DNA of 38,704 nucleotides from a bacterium (GCA_021787665.1 JAJYLN010000022.1:1-38704), one strand, 5' to 3'. Shown: positions 16,862 through 25,128, counted from the first letter of the stretch. Notes: generated from the letters alone by a model not told the origin. A program made the numbers and translations.

Positions 16862-16979
16862 GGTCGAGCGTGCACTGATTGGATATTTCTACTGGGATCT
16901 GAATTACCTCTTCGGCTTAACGAAGGATGAAAAGACCCGGTATCTGGGGTATATGAAACAGTTTGTGAAGAAGGAATGA
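16862..16979 (+). pseudogene. 3' remnant of an unidentified gene next to the IS
   Basis: A frame open from the IS edge to TGA 16977-16979 encodes about 38 residues containing YFYWDLNYLFGLTKDEKTRY and LGYMKQFVKKE. The composition is protein-like and the end looks like a genuine C-terminus, but there is no start. I do not recognise the family. It was probably cut by the IS insertion or an associated deletion. Confidence 0.4.
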
Positions 16980-16992
16980 GGAGCTCTGCGTA

Positions 16993-17342
16993 TTATTTCC
17001 AGTTACTTAAGAACTCCAATCTATTTTTTATATCCATATTATTGAGTGAGAACCATAGTTTCATAAATCGTTTTAATAGCACACCTATTGGAAGTTGATC
17101 CGTTACTATTATTCCTGCATGCTCTCTACCCGACTTTAAATAATCATTATGCAACAAAATAAAGTCCCTTTTATTATGGGTGAAAATTACTCTTTTTCTG
17201 CCGTTGCAAATACAAGTTGTGCCCTGTCAGAACTTCTTCTATTCCTTGATTGTTGAGTCGTAATTACGTCTACACCTCTGTTTTTAAGTGCTTGTGCGAA
17301 GGAAAAAGGGACATCTTCATCGAGATAGATCTTTATTTTCAT
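16993..17342 (-). pseudogene. DUF5615 PIN-like toxin gene with a frameshift
   Basis: From ATG 17342 the frame reads MKIKIYLDEDVPFSFAQAL, the usual DUF5615 (Mut7-C/PIN-like) start, and runs to a stop at 17187-17189. The neighbouring frame continues the family sequence with VIFTHNKRDF, HAGIIVTDQ and a C-terminus ending LSNWK at 16993. One extra A in the A5 run at about 17192-17197 would join the two halves perfectly. The gene is therefore a one-base frameshift pseudogene of about 116 residues. Its start overlaps the DUF433 stop (ATGA). DUF5615 proteins pair with DUF433 as predicted VapC-like toxin and antitoxin. Confidence 0.8.
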
Positions 17343-17611
17343 TTAACAAACGCTTTCTTCATATTATCCTCGCTTTCCGATTCTATTTCCTTATCAATCT
17401 TTTCTTGATGCTCATAGTAATACGAAAGCGCATCATGGATTTGCGAAAGGCTAAGATGCGGAAATTCTCTTGCGAGTTCTTCTGGAGAAAGTCCCAATTT
17501 GTAATAAGCTGCTATAGTTACAATTCGTGTTCTCGTTCCAGTAATTATTGCAGTCTCATAACCCATTTTTTTATTAACAGTTACATAGGGATGAAGAACT
17601 TTAACAAACAT
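17339..17611 (-). CDS. DUF433 antitoxin-like protein
   Basis: The 90-residue protein has a DUF433 helix-turn-helix-like core: GTRTRIVTIAAYYKLGLSPEELAREFPHL..QIHDALSYYYEH. Family members are predicted antitoxins of PIN-like DUF5615 proteins; here the toxin gene follows with a four-base overlap but is frameshifted. A GGAGG lies just before the ATG on the minus strand (about 17615-17620). An extended acidic C-terminus (EIESESED) is visible. With the toxin broken, this is probably an orphan antitoxin. Confidence 0.8.
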   Translation of the reverse strand: MFVKVLHPYVTVNKKMGYETAIITGTRTRIVTIAAYYKLGLSPEELAREFPHLSLSQIHDALSYYYEHQEKIDKEIESESEDNMKKAFVK

Positions 17612-18059
17612 TTTAACCTCCTTATTTTTTACACAATATCTTATATGTGTAAGATTAGCTCAATATATAATAAATAACAACAGTAAAGAACTTCAGTTGT
17701 GATACCCACGTGAAAATGTCAGTACTAACTGCCACGGACAGAATAGGGGTTAGCCCTTGACATAGGACATTGCAGCATCTATCTATTCAACCTCTTTCCT
17801 CAGGTCCTTATCGGTTTTCAGTCTCTCGACCATCCTTCCATAGGTCTTCGATACCGCTGAAGAGAAGCAATGGGGGGCGGCGCTCATTTCTCACACATCC
17901 TTTCCCGGGGAGTCCTGTACTTTCCGGGAAAGCATAGTGGTCCCCCATTGCAGGTGCCGTATCACGAAAAAATCTGAAGAACACGGTCAATTCCATGCTT
18001 CGGATAATAGGGGATATCGGCTTTTAAAGCCACGCCGGGGGAATGAAGGGCCGTATCGC
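17612..18059. other. Gene-poor stretch with REP-like motif and a C-terminal remnant
   Basis: The first 90 bases are AT-rich. AATAGGGGTTAGCCCTTGAC lies at about 17740-17761. On the minus strand, codons ending at TAG 17783-17785 read YGRMVERLKTDKDLRKEVE, which looks like the true C-terminus of a lost gene; upstream the frame has no homologue I recognise. No intact gene is seen. Confidence 0.3.
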
Positions 18060-18098
18060 TTGCAATCTGCAAAGATAGTATATATTATAAATATATAC
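18060..18098 (+). promoter_or_regulatory. vapBC promoter and palindromic operator
   Basis: A perfect inverted repeat, GTATATATT-ATA-AATATATAC, spans 18078-18098, sixteen bases before the vapB ATG. A promoter TTGCAA (18060-18065), 17 bases, TATTAT (18083-18088) overlaps it. This is the standard arrangement for autorepression by a VapB dimer or a VapBC complex. Confidence 0.6.
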
Positions 18099-18113
18099 CA
18101 AAGGAGGTGGACA

Positions 18114-18344
18114 ATGAAGACAGCGAAGATATTCAGTAACGGTCAGAGCCAGGCCGTCAGGCTGCCGAAAGAGTTCAGGTTCGACGAGGACACCGTATTT
18201 ATAAAAAAATCTGGCAACGTCATCCTGCTGATACCGGTCAACGGCTCATGGGAGGCCCTGGAAAACAGCCTTACGAAATTCTCCGATGATTTCATGACGA
18301 AAAGGCACCAGCCGAAGCTACAGAAAAGGGAGTCGTTTTCGTGA
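18114..18344 (+). CDS. vapB: VapB-type antitoxin (AbrB/SpoVT fold)
   Basis: AAAGGAGGTGG precedes ATG 18114. The 76-residue protein has the swapped-hairpin DNA-binding domain: AKIFSNGQSQAVRLPKEFRF and VFIKKSGNVILLIP, then a C-terminal tail (about 50-76) that would wrap the toxin. The Gly-Gln-Ser-Gln-Ala-Val-Arg-Leu-Pro motif is diagnostic of VapB. It likely binds the palindrome just upstream. Its stop overlaps the GTG of vapC (GTGA), so toxin translation is coupled. Confidence 0.9.
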   Translation: MKTAKIFSNGQSQAVRLPKEFRFDEDTVFIKKSGNVILLIPVNGSWEALENSLTKFSDDFMTKRHQPKLQKRESFS

Positions 18345-18754
18345 AGCTCCTGCTGGATACCGACACCTGCATTTATATCATAAAGAGAAAGTACCCCGGG
18401 ATTTTACGGCGTCTGAAAAACCATTCTCCGGGCGAGATAGGCATTTCCACGATTACGCTCTCGGAGCTCCGGTACGGCGTGTCAAAGAGTCAATATGTTC
18501 AGAAGAACCGGCAGGCACTGAATGAATTCCTTATACCTCTCGAAATTGCAGACTTTGATGAAAGGGCCGCAGAGATTTATGGAACCATCCGTGCAGAGCT
18601 CGAGAGAGAGGGCAAACCTATCGGCCCCATGGACATGTTGATCGCCTCTCACGCCCTGAGTCTCGGCGTAACCCTCGTTACCAGTAACGTCAGAGAGTTT
18701 GAGCGCATACATAAGTTAAAGGTGATCGATTGGGCGTCGGGCGGTAAAAATTAG
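18341..18754 (+). CDS. vapC: VapC-type PIN-domain toxin ribonuclease
   Basis: GTG 18341 overlaps the vapB stop. The 137-residue PIN protein has Asp6 in LLLDTDTC, Glu42 in TLSELRYG, Asp98 in GPMDMLIASHAL and the closing VTSNVREFERI, with Asn116 where a fourth acidic residue is often found. VapC enzymes cleave tRNA or rRNA and arrest growth when not bound by VapB. The module looks complete, in contrast to the broken TA genes on both sides. Confidence 0.92.
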   Translation: MKLLLDTDTCIYIIKRKYPGILRRLKNHSPGEIGISTITLSELRYGVSKSQYVQKNRQALNEFLIPLEIADFDERAAEIYGTIRAELEREGKPIGPMDMLIASHALSLGVTLVTSNVREFERIHKLKVIDWASGGKN

Positions 18755-18834
18755 GGACTGATGCCCTCTATGAGGTACTTGCGAGTCATGACGCGCACAT
18801 AGCACGATGATACGATACAATAGTAACGCCATCG

Positions 18835-18971
18835 ACCCATCCTCCGGATGGGTACCACGCCTCTTAATCTAAGAGGGATAAGGCAGATGATGTCCCATGA
18901 GAGCCAAGGGTTCCCTGCGCTCTTGGCGCAGGGTGAACCGTAATCCCGGAGGGCAGGTTTCAAACCTGCCC
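18835..18971. repeat. Four consecutive perfect hairpins downstream of vapC
   Basis: Four palindromes follow one another: ACCCATCC-TCC-GGATGGGT (18835-18853), CCTCTTA-ATC-TAAGAGG (18860-18876), CCCTGCGC-TCTTG-GCGCAGGG (18913-18933) and GGGCAGGTTT-C-AAACCTGCCC (18951-18971). There is no T-run after any of them. It resembles the cluster at 8208-8382 and is probably a dispersed intergenic element; termination of vapBC is a possible side effect. Confidence 0.65.
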
Positions 18972-19008
18972 CTACACTTGCTACAGGGTTTAACGCTTTG
19001 TGGTCAAG

Positions 19009-19116
19009 TCAGGCTATTTTGAGTTCCTTCTTGATTATTTCACTGGGCCATTGCCGTACCAGCGTCTGATAGGGCATGTTTCTCATGGTGGCAATCTTCT
19101 TGATGGACTGGCGATA
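19009..19116 (-). pseudogene. CopG/BrnA-type antitoxin C-terminal remnant
   Basis: The minus-strand frame ending at TGA 19009-19011 reads IKKIATMRNMPYQTLVRQW followed by PSEIIKKELKIA, closely resembling the C-terminal ribbon-helix-helix end of CopG/BrnA-like antitoxins (..GMPYQTLL..W..E...E). The upstream part is missing, so only about 36 codons survive. No toxin partner is visible beside it. Confidence 0.5.
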
Positions 19117-19217
19117 AAGGGGGGTCTATTGTTGTATTGACGGAGTAAGTTGAAATGATACAAATCGAAGAAAGTACGGGGCTTTCATTTTCATAGCCAG
19201 CCCGGCCGCAATCTGCT

Positions 19218-20177
19218 ATGCAATCCACTGGTATGGACGAGAAAAAAATTGTGATCAAGGCGGAACGGCTGTTCAAGAGCTACGGTAACAAAATCGCGGT
19301 GAACGGGATCGACTTCGGGGTGCGGCGGGGAGAGGTGTTCGGTATCGTCGGTCCGAACGGCGCCGGTAAGACGACGATCGTGAATATGTTGACCGGTAAG
19401 TGTACGATCGGCGGTGGCGGGCTGTCCGTGTTCGACCGGGACGTCAAAGGCCATGACCGCGGTATACGCCGGATCATGGGGGTCGTCTCGCAGGACGACA
19501 GCCTGGACCCTGACCTCAGTGTGTCCGAGAACCTCGCGATCTACGCGCGTTATTTCGGTGCCGTATCGGTGCCGAGGATCCATGAGCTTCTGAAGTTTTT
19601 CGAGCTCGAGAAGTACGTGGACTACAACGTCATGAGCCTTTCCGGGGGTATGCGCAGGAGGCTCTCCCTTGTCAGGGGACTCGTGAATGATCCGCTGCTG
19701 CTCGTGCTCGACGAGCCGACAACTGGACTCGACCCGCAGGCACGGCTCCACACGTGGGACAAGCTTCTGCAGATAAAGGATCAGGGTATTACGATCCTCA
19801 TCACCACCCATTACATGGAGGAGGTCACCAGGCTGTGCGACAGGGTCATGATTATGCATAGCGGAAATATCATTGCCGTGGACACGCCGGCCAATATCAT
19901 CGCCTCGCATTACCCCACCGACATCATAGAGTTGAAGATAGGCAACGGACAGGAATTCAGCACCATGCTGGCGGCGCTGACGGATTTCCAGTTCACATAT
20001 GAGATTACCAGCAAATTCGGGCTGATCATACCCTCGAAGTTCGAGGACGTGCGCGCCATCGAGAAAAGGCTCATCGAGATCTATCCTCATGCGTATCCGG
20101 TGAGGAGGGTACCGAACCTCGAGGACGCCTTCCTTGCGATCACGGGCGTGTCGTTGCAGGAGGGGACTGAGCCATGA
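19218..20177 (+). CDS. ABC transporter ATP-binding protein (DrrA/NodI-like)
   Basis: The 319-residue ATPase has Walker A GPNGAGKTT (45-53), a Q-loop VVSQDD, signature LSGGMRRRL, Walker B LLVLDEPTTGLD and the H-loop His in TTHYMEE. A C-terminal extension of about 80 residues is typical of DrrA/NodI-type ATPases of ABC-2 exporters for drugs, polysaccharides or lipids. ATG 19233 is an alternative start; neither has a clear ribosome binding site. The expected permease gene begins by ATGA overlap at 20174 but is cut after 14 codons, so the ATPase is an orphan. Its last 38 bases overlap the convergent radical SAM gene. Confidence 0.9.
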   Translation: MQSTGMDEKKIVIKAERLFKSYGNKIAVNGIDFGVRRGEVFGIVGPNGAGKTTIVNMLTGKCTIGGGGLSVFDRDVKGHDRGIRRIMGVVSQDDSLDPDLSVSENLAIYARYFGAVSVPRIHELLKFFELEKYVDYNVMSLSGGMRRRLSLVRGLVNDPLLLVLDEPTTGLDPQARLHTWDKLLQIKDQGITILITTHYMEEVTRLCDRVMIMHSGNIIAVDTPANIIASHYPTDIIELKIGNGQEFSTMLAALTDFQFTYEITSKFGLIIPSKFEDVRAIEKRLIEIYPHAYPVRRVPNLEDAFLAITGVSLQEGTEP

Positions 20178-21588
20178 GCGTGGGGGGGGCGGAGAGCCTC
20201 TTTCTGATGAGGTTGTAGACATATTCGGGGATCACCTTGATGTTGACGATGTTGAGCATACTCCTGATTTTGCGCGGCCTGAGATAGAAGCGCAGGTATG
20301 CTTTCAACTGCTGCGCTTCGAGACGTTTTCTCGGTACCTGCTCCAGTTCTGCGGATCCGCCCATCTGCCATCCGTACGTCTCCCAGTCGTCAGTCAGAAA
20401 GCGGAGGCCCCCCTCGCCCTTCGTTGCCATCGAGTACACCTCGGCCCCCGGGTACGGCACGATGATGAAAAAGTTTGCGTAGTGCGGATCGAGCCTGATG
20501 GCGAACTGTATCGTGTCATGCATCGTTTTTCTGGTCTCGTAGGGCAGTCCGAGGATAAAGAAGGTGTCAACCGTCATCCCGGCCTGTTTCGCCCATCTCA
20601 CGGCGTTCATCGCGTCGTCAAGACGAGTGCCTTTCTTCATGTGGTCGAGAATGTCCTGGTTACCGGACTCGATGCCGTAGGCGACCAGGAAGCAGCCTGC
20701 CTGTCGCATCTCTTTCAGCAGGTCCGGTTCCACCCGGTCCACCCTCGTCTGGCACAGCCACTCTACCTTCTTCGAGAGCCCAGACTGAAGTATCGCGTCG
20801 CACAAATCATGGGTACGCCTCCCATTGATAGTAAACGTCTCATCCATGAAAACGAACCTCTTTGCGTTGAACCTCTCGACCATTGCCTGCATCTCGCCAA
20901 CGACGCTCGCAGCCGAGCGGTATCTAACCCGTGTCCCGGTTACCCTTGCGCAGGTTATGCACCTGCTGACGCAGCCCCTGCTCGTGGCTATAGGCAGCTC
21001 GAGGAAGCCCTTATTAAACGAATAGTGCGGATGGTATAGGTCGAGATTGAACAGATCCCACGCGGGCAGTGGCAGGGTGTCGAGGTCGGTGATGGGCGCT
21101 GCCTGCGGGTTTACCATGATGTTGCCGTTGTGCCTGTATGCTATTCCTTGTATTTCCCGCAGTTCGCGCTTGTTCACTATCGCATGCAGGAGCTCGAGGA
21201 ACGGGATTTCGCCCTCTCCATGGACGAGCAGGTCAAACGATGGAAACTCCCTCAGGGTCTGCTCCGGCAGCGCGGTTGCATGGTACCCGCCGATGACCGT
21301 GACGATGTCCCTGCCCAGTGCCTTGACTATCCCCGCGGTCTCATGTGCGCTCTTTATGAGAAAGGTAGGAGCGGTTATCCCGACTATGGCCGGTCTCTCG
21401 ACCGCGATCCTTGCCCGAAGACCGTCAACCGTCAATTGCTCGGCTTGTGCGTCGAGGATGGAGACCTGAAAGCCGTGCTGACGCACGTATGACGCGATGT
21501 AGGCGAGCCCTTGGTGCGGCTCATGCACGTACGAGACCCTCTCTGTAATGGCGGAGCTCTTCGGCGGATTGATCAATAGTACCTTCAT
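20140..21588 (-). CDS. B12-binding domain radical SAM protein
   Basis: The 482-residue protein starts MKVLLINPPKSS with a cobalamin-binding domain (about 1-140: GLAYIASYVRQHGF, VIGGYHATALPEQ, HGEGE). The radical SAM core has SRGCVSRCITCARV near residue 205 (CxxxCxxC) and GIESGNQDILDHMKKG. The length and order are those of the BchE/HpnP/HpnR-like class that modifies lipids, tetrapyrroles or natural products. The last 17 residues (about 466-482) are read antisense to the permease stub and the ABC ATPase 3' end, so the native C-terminus was probably altered by rearrangement. It is divergent from the GT39 gene, suggesting a possible link to envelope lipid or glycan chemistry. Confidence 0.87.
   Translation of the reverse strand: MKVLLINPPKSSAITERVSYVHEPHQGLAYIASYVRQHGFQVSILDAQAEQLTVDGLRARIAVERPAIVGITAPTFLIKSAHETAGIVKALGRDIVTVIGGYHATALPEQTLREFPSFDLLVHGEGEIPFLELLHAIVNKRELREIQGIAYRHNGNIMVNPQAAPITDLDTLPLPAWDLFNLDLYHPHYSFNKGFLELPIATSRGCVSRCITCARVTGTRVRYRSAASVVGEMQAMVERFNAKRFVFMDETFTINGRRTHDLCDAILQSGLSKKVEWLCQTRVDRVEPDLLKEMRQAGCFLVAYGIESGNQDILDHMKKGTRLDDAMNAVRWAKQAGMTVDTFFILGLPYETRKTMHDTIQFAIRLDPHYANFFIIVPYPGAEVYSMATKGEGGLRFLTDDWETYGWQMGGSAELEQVPRKRLEAQQLKAYLRFYLRPRKIRSMLNIVNIKVIPEYVYNLIRKRLSAPPTLMAQSPPATTRP
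20174..20218 (+). pseudogene. Stub of an ABC-2 permease gene
   Basis: ATG 20174 overlaps the ATPase stop (ATGA), the usual start for the membrane partner, but the frame reads only MSVGGAESLFLMRL before TAG. The rest appears to have been lost at a junction with the convergent radical SAM gene. The identification rests on position and coupling only. Confidence 0.35.
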
Positions 21589-21648
21589 GCCTGTTCTTCT
21601 CGTGTAGCAGATCCCGGTCAGTTCTGCAACAGGCAGTGCAGGGGGATT

Positions 21649-23223
21649 TTGTTTGACCTTATGAAGGGTGTGATGATAAGGATTGCATCAATGCATGTGG
21701 GAAAAGAGAGTTTCATTCAGGTACCCGGGACGGACGGTAAACGTGCAGGGAACAGCGGTGCGAGGCTTTCCCCGACGGTGTATTTCGTCCTGCTGCTCGT
21801 CGTCTTGGTCGGCATCAGACTCGTGTTCATTTTCACCCTGAACCTGAGCGACGACGAGGCCTACTACTGGCAGTACGCGCGCCACCTCTCACTAAGCTAC
21901 TACGAGCACCCTCCGCTTGTGGCATGGTCGAACTATCTTATGATGAAGCTGTTCGGCAGTACCGCGTACGCCGTGAGGATGTCCGCGCTGCTCTATTCCA
22001 TAGGCGATTCGATCCTCGTCTGGCTCATCGCAATCAGGGTGCTGAACGACAGAATGAAGGCCTTCCTTTCAGTCCTTGCGATGAACATCATTCCAGCCTA
22101 TGCAATAGGTGGCTTGATGATGCTGCCGGATGCGCCGCTCGGTTTTTTCTGGCTCCTCACCCTGTACTTCCTGATGAAAGTATTCATGGACAACAGAGGA
22201 CACTACTGGTATGCTGCAGGTATAGCGCTCGGACTCGACATGCTGAGCAAGTACCACTCGGTCTTCATACCCCTTTCGGCGCTCATTTTCATGATCATTT
22301 CGAAAGAGGACAGGAAATGGCTTAAAGATATAAGACCTTATGCGGCGACCGCTCTTGCGTTGATCATCTTTTCCCCTGTCATTTTATGGAATGCCCGTCA
22401 CCACTTCGAGTCACTCGGGTTCGAGCTCGTGTCGCGTAACCCGAACTTTCATATCAGCATCGATAAGTTCTTTACCTTCCTCGGCTCCCAGGTCGGACTT
22501 ATCTCTCCGCTTGTATTTTGCCTGATCATCGCTGCGATCTATTACGGGTTCAGGACACAAAGAAAGGAGTACCTGTTCTTGTCCACCTTTGCCGCACCTA
22601 TCATAGTCTTCTTCTTTGTGGTGAGCTTTATCGTCGACTCAAAGCCGAACTGGGCGCTGATGGGGTATATCCCCGGGGTGATACTGTCAGTACAGCTCGC
22701 ATACGATGCATACGGAAGGGGCTGGTTCAGGAAATACCTCTGGATAGGGTGGTCGCTTGCGCTGCTGTTCACGGTGCTGATCCATGTCCAGCTTTACTAC
22801 CCGCTCATCCCTATGAAGCCGGTCGATGCTGACCTGACGAACGACCTCTATGGATGGCGTACCGCCGGGAGGGCGGTCATCAAGGCTTACCAAGGACTTG
22901 AGAAAGCAGGGCCGACATTTCTCTTTACACATAAGTACCAGCTCTCCAGCCAGCTCGCGTTCAATGCTCCGGGGCAGCCACAGGTCTATACATCGAACAC
23001 GACCGGGGACGCTTACCATGACTGGGGCCTGAATGTGACGTCGGCACTGGATGGCTGGAACGCCGTTTATATCAACGACAACAGCTTCAAGATCGACCCG
23101 TACAAGCATTTCAAGTGCAGAAAGTGGATCGAGCTTCCGCAGATAAAGATCTACAGATATGGACATTATGCAAGGACATTTTTTATATACGAGTGCTACG
23201 GTTTCGAAGGAATCATCAAATGA
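21649..23223 (+). CDS. GT39-family (ArnT/PMT-like) glycosyltransferase
   Basis: This multi-pass membrane protein has up to 524 residues. The first external loop carries DDEAYYWQYARHLSLSYYEHPPL, with the acidic pair and EHPPL motif of ArnT/PMT-type enzymes that transfer a sugar from a polyprenyl-phosphate donor. About ten or more helices follow, then a soluble C-terminal part (about 395-524). The partner gene downstream makes polyprenyl-phosphate sugar, and the stop overlaps its start (ATGA). The start is uncertain: TTG 21649, ATG 21661 and ATG 21691 (AAGG nine bases before it) are in frame, and homology begins only near residue 40. Confidence 0.85.
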   Translation: MFDLMKGVMIRIASMHVGKESFIQVPGTDGKRAGNSGARLSPTVYFVLLLVVLVGIRLVFIFTLNLSDDEAYYWQYARHLSLSYYEHPPLVAWSNYLMMKLFGSTAYAVRMSALLYSIGDSILVWLIAIRVLNDRMKAFLSVLAMNIIPAYAIGGLMMLPDAPLGFFWLLTLYFLMKVFMDNRGHYWYAAGIALGLDMLSKYHSVFIPLSALIFMIISKEDRKWLKDIRPYAATALALIIFSPVILWNARHHFESLGFELVSRNPNFHISIDKFFTFLGSQVGLISPLVFCLIIAAIYYGFRTQRKEYLFLSTFAAPIIVFFFVVSFIVDSKPNWALMGYIPGVILSVQLAYDAYGRGWFRKYLWIGWSLALLFTVLIHVQLYYPLIPMKPVDADLTNDLYGWRTAGRAVIKAYQGLEKAGPTFLFTHKYQLSSQLAFNAPGQPQVYTSNTTGDAYHDWGLNVTSALDGWNAVYINDNSFKIDPYKHFKCRKWIELPQIKIYRYGHYARTFFIYECYGFEGIIK

Positions 23224-23915
23224 GGACGCTCGTCATTATCCCCACATACAACGAGTCCGAGAACATCGGGAAGCTCGTCGCAGAGGTCATAGCCCATCTT
23301 CCGGGGGCGTCGATACTCGTGATCGATGACAACTCTCCGGACGGTACGGGCGGGATAGTGGATGGCCTCGCCGATCGAAACCCCGCACTTCACGTGATCC
23401 ACAGGCCCGGGAAGATGGGTATGGGTAATGCCTATAACCAGGGCTTCAGGTATGCCATGGAGCAGGGGTACGATGTCGTTTTCGAGATGGATGCGGACTT
23501 TTCCCACAAGCCGTCCGATCTCCCGCGCCTGCTGGATGCCCTGCAGGAGAACGGCCTTGTGATCGGTTCCCGGTATGTCGACGGCGGCGGCACGATGAAC
23601 TGGGGGCTTGCCAGGAAGGTAATAAGCATGTCGGGCAACCTGTACGCGAGGACGGTCCTCGGCATGGACGTGCGCGATAGTACCGCAGGGTTCCGGTGCT
23701 ATCGTGTCCAGGCCCTGAAGAAGGTGGACCTTGACATGGTAAAGTCTGATGGCTACGGCTTCCAGGTGGAGATGGCATACAGGATACAACAGGCAGGATA
23801 CGGTATAAAAGAGGTGCCGATATTCTTCGAGGACAGGAGGGCAGGGCAGTCAAAGATGTCGGGCAGGATCATCATAGAGGCATTCATACGGGTGTTGCTG
23901 ATGAGGTTGCTATAG
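23220..23915 (+). CDS. Polyprenol (dolichol)-phosphate mannosyltransferase-like GT2 enzyme
   Basis: ATG 23220 overlaps the GT39 stop. The 231-residue soluble GT-A protein has VIIPTYNESENIGKL, VIDDNSPDGTG, the DxD-like MDADFSHKP, GSRYVDGGG, STAGFRCY and GYGFQVEM, the full signature of DPM1-like enzymes. It has no C-terminal membrane domain. It would transfer mannose or a related sugar from GDP- or UDP-sugar to polyprenyl phosphate on the cytoplasmic face. The product could feed the adjacent GT39 enzyme, giving a two-step lipid-linked glycosylation pair. Confidence 0.92.
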   Translation: MRTLVIIPTYNESENIGKLVAEVIAHLPGASILVIDDNSPDGTGGIVDGLADRNPALHVIHRPGKMGMGNAYNQGFRYAMEQGYDVVFEMDADFSHKPSDLPRLLDALQENGLVIGSRYVDGGGTMNWGLARKVISMSGNLYARTVLGMDVRDSTAGFRCYRVQALKKVDLDMVKSDGYGFQVEMAYRIQQAGYGIKEVPIFFEDRRAGQSKMSGRIIIEAFIRVLLMRLL

Positions 23916-23952
23916 TGAATGGTATGGTCTATAAGGTCGATTGGGTTCCCTT

Positions 23953-25110
23953 ATGGATCTATTGAAAGGCATACGAGTCCTGGACCTGACACGGCTCCTG
24001 CCCGGCCCGCTGCTTACCCTGTTCCTTGCAGATCTTGGGGCCGAGGTAATAAAGATAGAGGACACGGAGCAGGGCGATTATCTCAGGTGGATGTTGCTGT
24101 CCGGCAACGGACAGAACAACCTGTTCAGCGTGCTGAACAGGGACAAGAAGGGTATACGGCTCAACCTTAAATTGCCGGACGGCATCGAAGTATTCAAGGA
24201 GCTCTCGAGGCGTGCAGACGTCATCGTGGAGGGCTTCAGGCCCGGGGTCATGGATAAACTCGGCGTCGGATACCCGGCGATCAAAGAGGTCAACCCGGCG
24301 ATCGTATACTGCTCCTTATCCGGTTACGGCAAGGACGGGCCCTATTCTTCATGCGCGGGCCACGACCTTAACTATATCGGCGTTGCAGGCGCTCTCGGCG
24401 TGACCGGCGGCAGAAACAGGCCTGTCATACCGGGCGTACAGATCGGCGATATAGGAGGAGGCTCCCTCACCGCGTTCGGTGCGATCATGCTCGGTCTGTA
24501 TAATAAGGAGAGGACCGGGAAAGGCATGTACCTCGACATAGCGATGACAGACAGTCTGCTGAGCTTTATGGCACCCTATCTGCCGTACCTGAAGACGGAC
24601 ATGAAAAGGGGCGAAATGGAGCTGAGCGGCAGTATACCGTCCTACAACGTGTACAGGACCAGGGACGGGAAGTTCGTGACCCTTGCAGCACTCGAGCCGA
24701 AATTCTGGGACCGGTTTCTGCGCATGGTCGACAGGACTGACCTCAGGGAGGATCAGCTTGCACGGGGGAGGGACTTTGAGAGGGTATACAACGAGCTCCA
24801 GCAGGTCTTTCAATCGAAGACCAGGGAAGAGTGGGTCGAGTTCTTCAAGGACGAAGACGTATGCGTTGCCCCGGTCAACGAGATCGACGAGATCATGGAA
24901 GACCCGCACATCGTCTCCAGGGGCATGTTCGGGTATGCCGGTATCGGGGACACCCGGTCCCTGACCATCATGAACCCTTTCTACAGGGACCGTCAGCTCA
25001 GGCCCCGTGAAAAGGCACCTGAGGCAGGTGAGCATACCGTGGAGATCCTGAGACAGGCAGGCTATTCCGAGCAGCGGATAGAGCAACTCAAAAAGAACGG
25101 CGCTATATAG
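23953..25110 (+). CDS. CaiB/BaiF family CoA-transferase (alpha-methylacyl-CoA racemase-like)
   Basis: ATG 23953 gives a 385-residue protein; the upstream TTG 23941 is less likely because the family starts near LKGIRVLDLTRLLPGPL. Other family segments are ADLGAEVIKIED, NRDKKGI, GFRPGVMDKLGVGY, SLSGYGKDGP and GHDLNYIGVAGALG with the catalytic Asp138. GHDLNY is the racemase-type version of this motif, so alpha-methylacyl-CoA racemization is as likely as formyl/succinyl-CoA transfer. It sits between the glycosyltransferases and hisB with gaps of 37 and 18 bases, probably co-transcribed. A direct role in histidine synthesis is not expected. Confidence 0.9.
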   Translation: MDLLKGIRVLDLTRLLPGPLLTLFLADLGAEVIKIEDTEQGDYLRWMLLSGNGQNNLFSVLNRDKKGIRLNLKLPDGIEVFKELSRRADVIVEGFRPGVMDKLGVGYPAIKEVNPAIVYCSLSGYGKDGPYSSCAGHDLNYIGVAGALGVTGGRNRPVIPGVQIGDIGGGSLTAFGAIMLGLYNKERTGKGMYLDIAMTDSLLSFMAPYLPYLKTDMKRGEMELSGSIPSYNVYRTRDGKFVTLAALEPKFWDRFLRMVDRTDLREDQLARGRDFERVYNELQQVFQSKTREEWVEFFKDEDVCVAPVNEIDEIMEDPHIVSRGMFGYAGIGDTRSLTIMNPFYRDRQLRPREKAPEAGEHTVEILRQAGYSEQRIEQLKKNGAI

Positions 25111-25128
25111 ATAGGTACAGGAGGTATG

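Noticed and set aside
17808-17996. Minus-strand 62-codon ORF before vapB
   Set aside because: No family resemblance and no ribosome binding site. Only the short C-terminus-like piece ending at 17783, in a different frame, looked protein-like.
19191-20222. Minus-strand ORF (343 codons) across the ABC ATPase
   Set aside because: It is the complement of a well-defined ATPase and lacks any motif.
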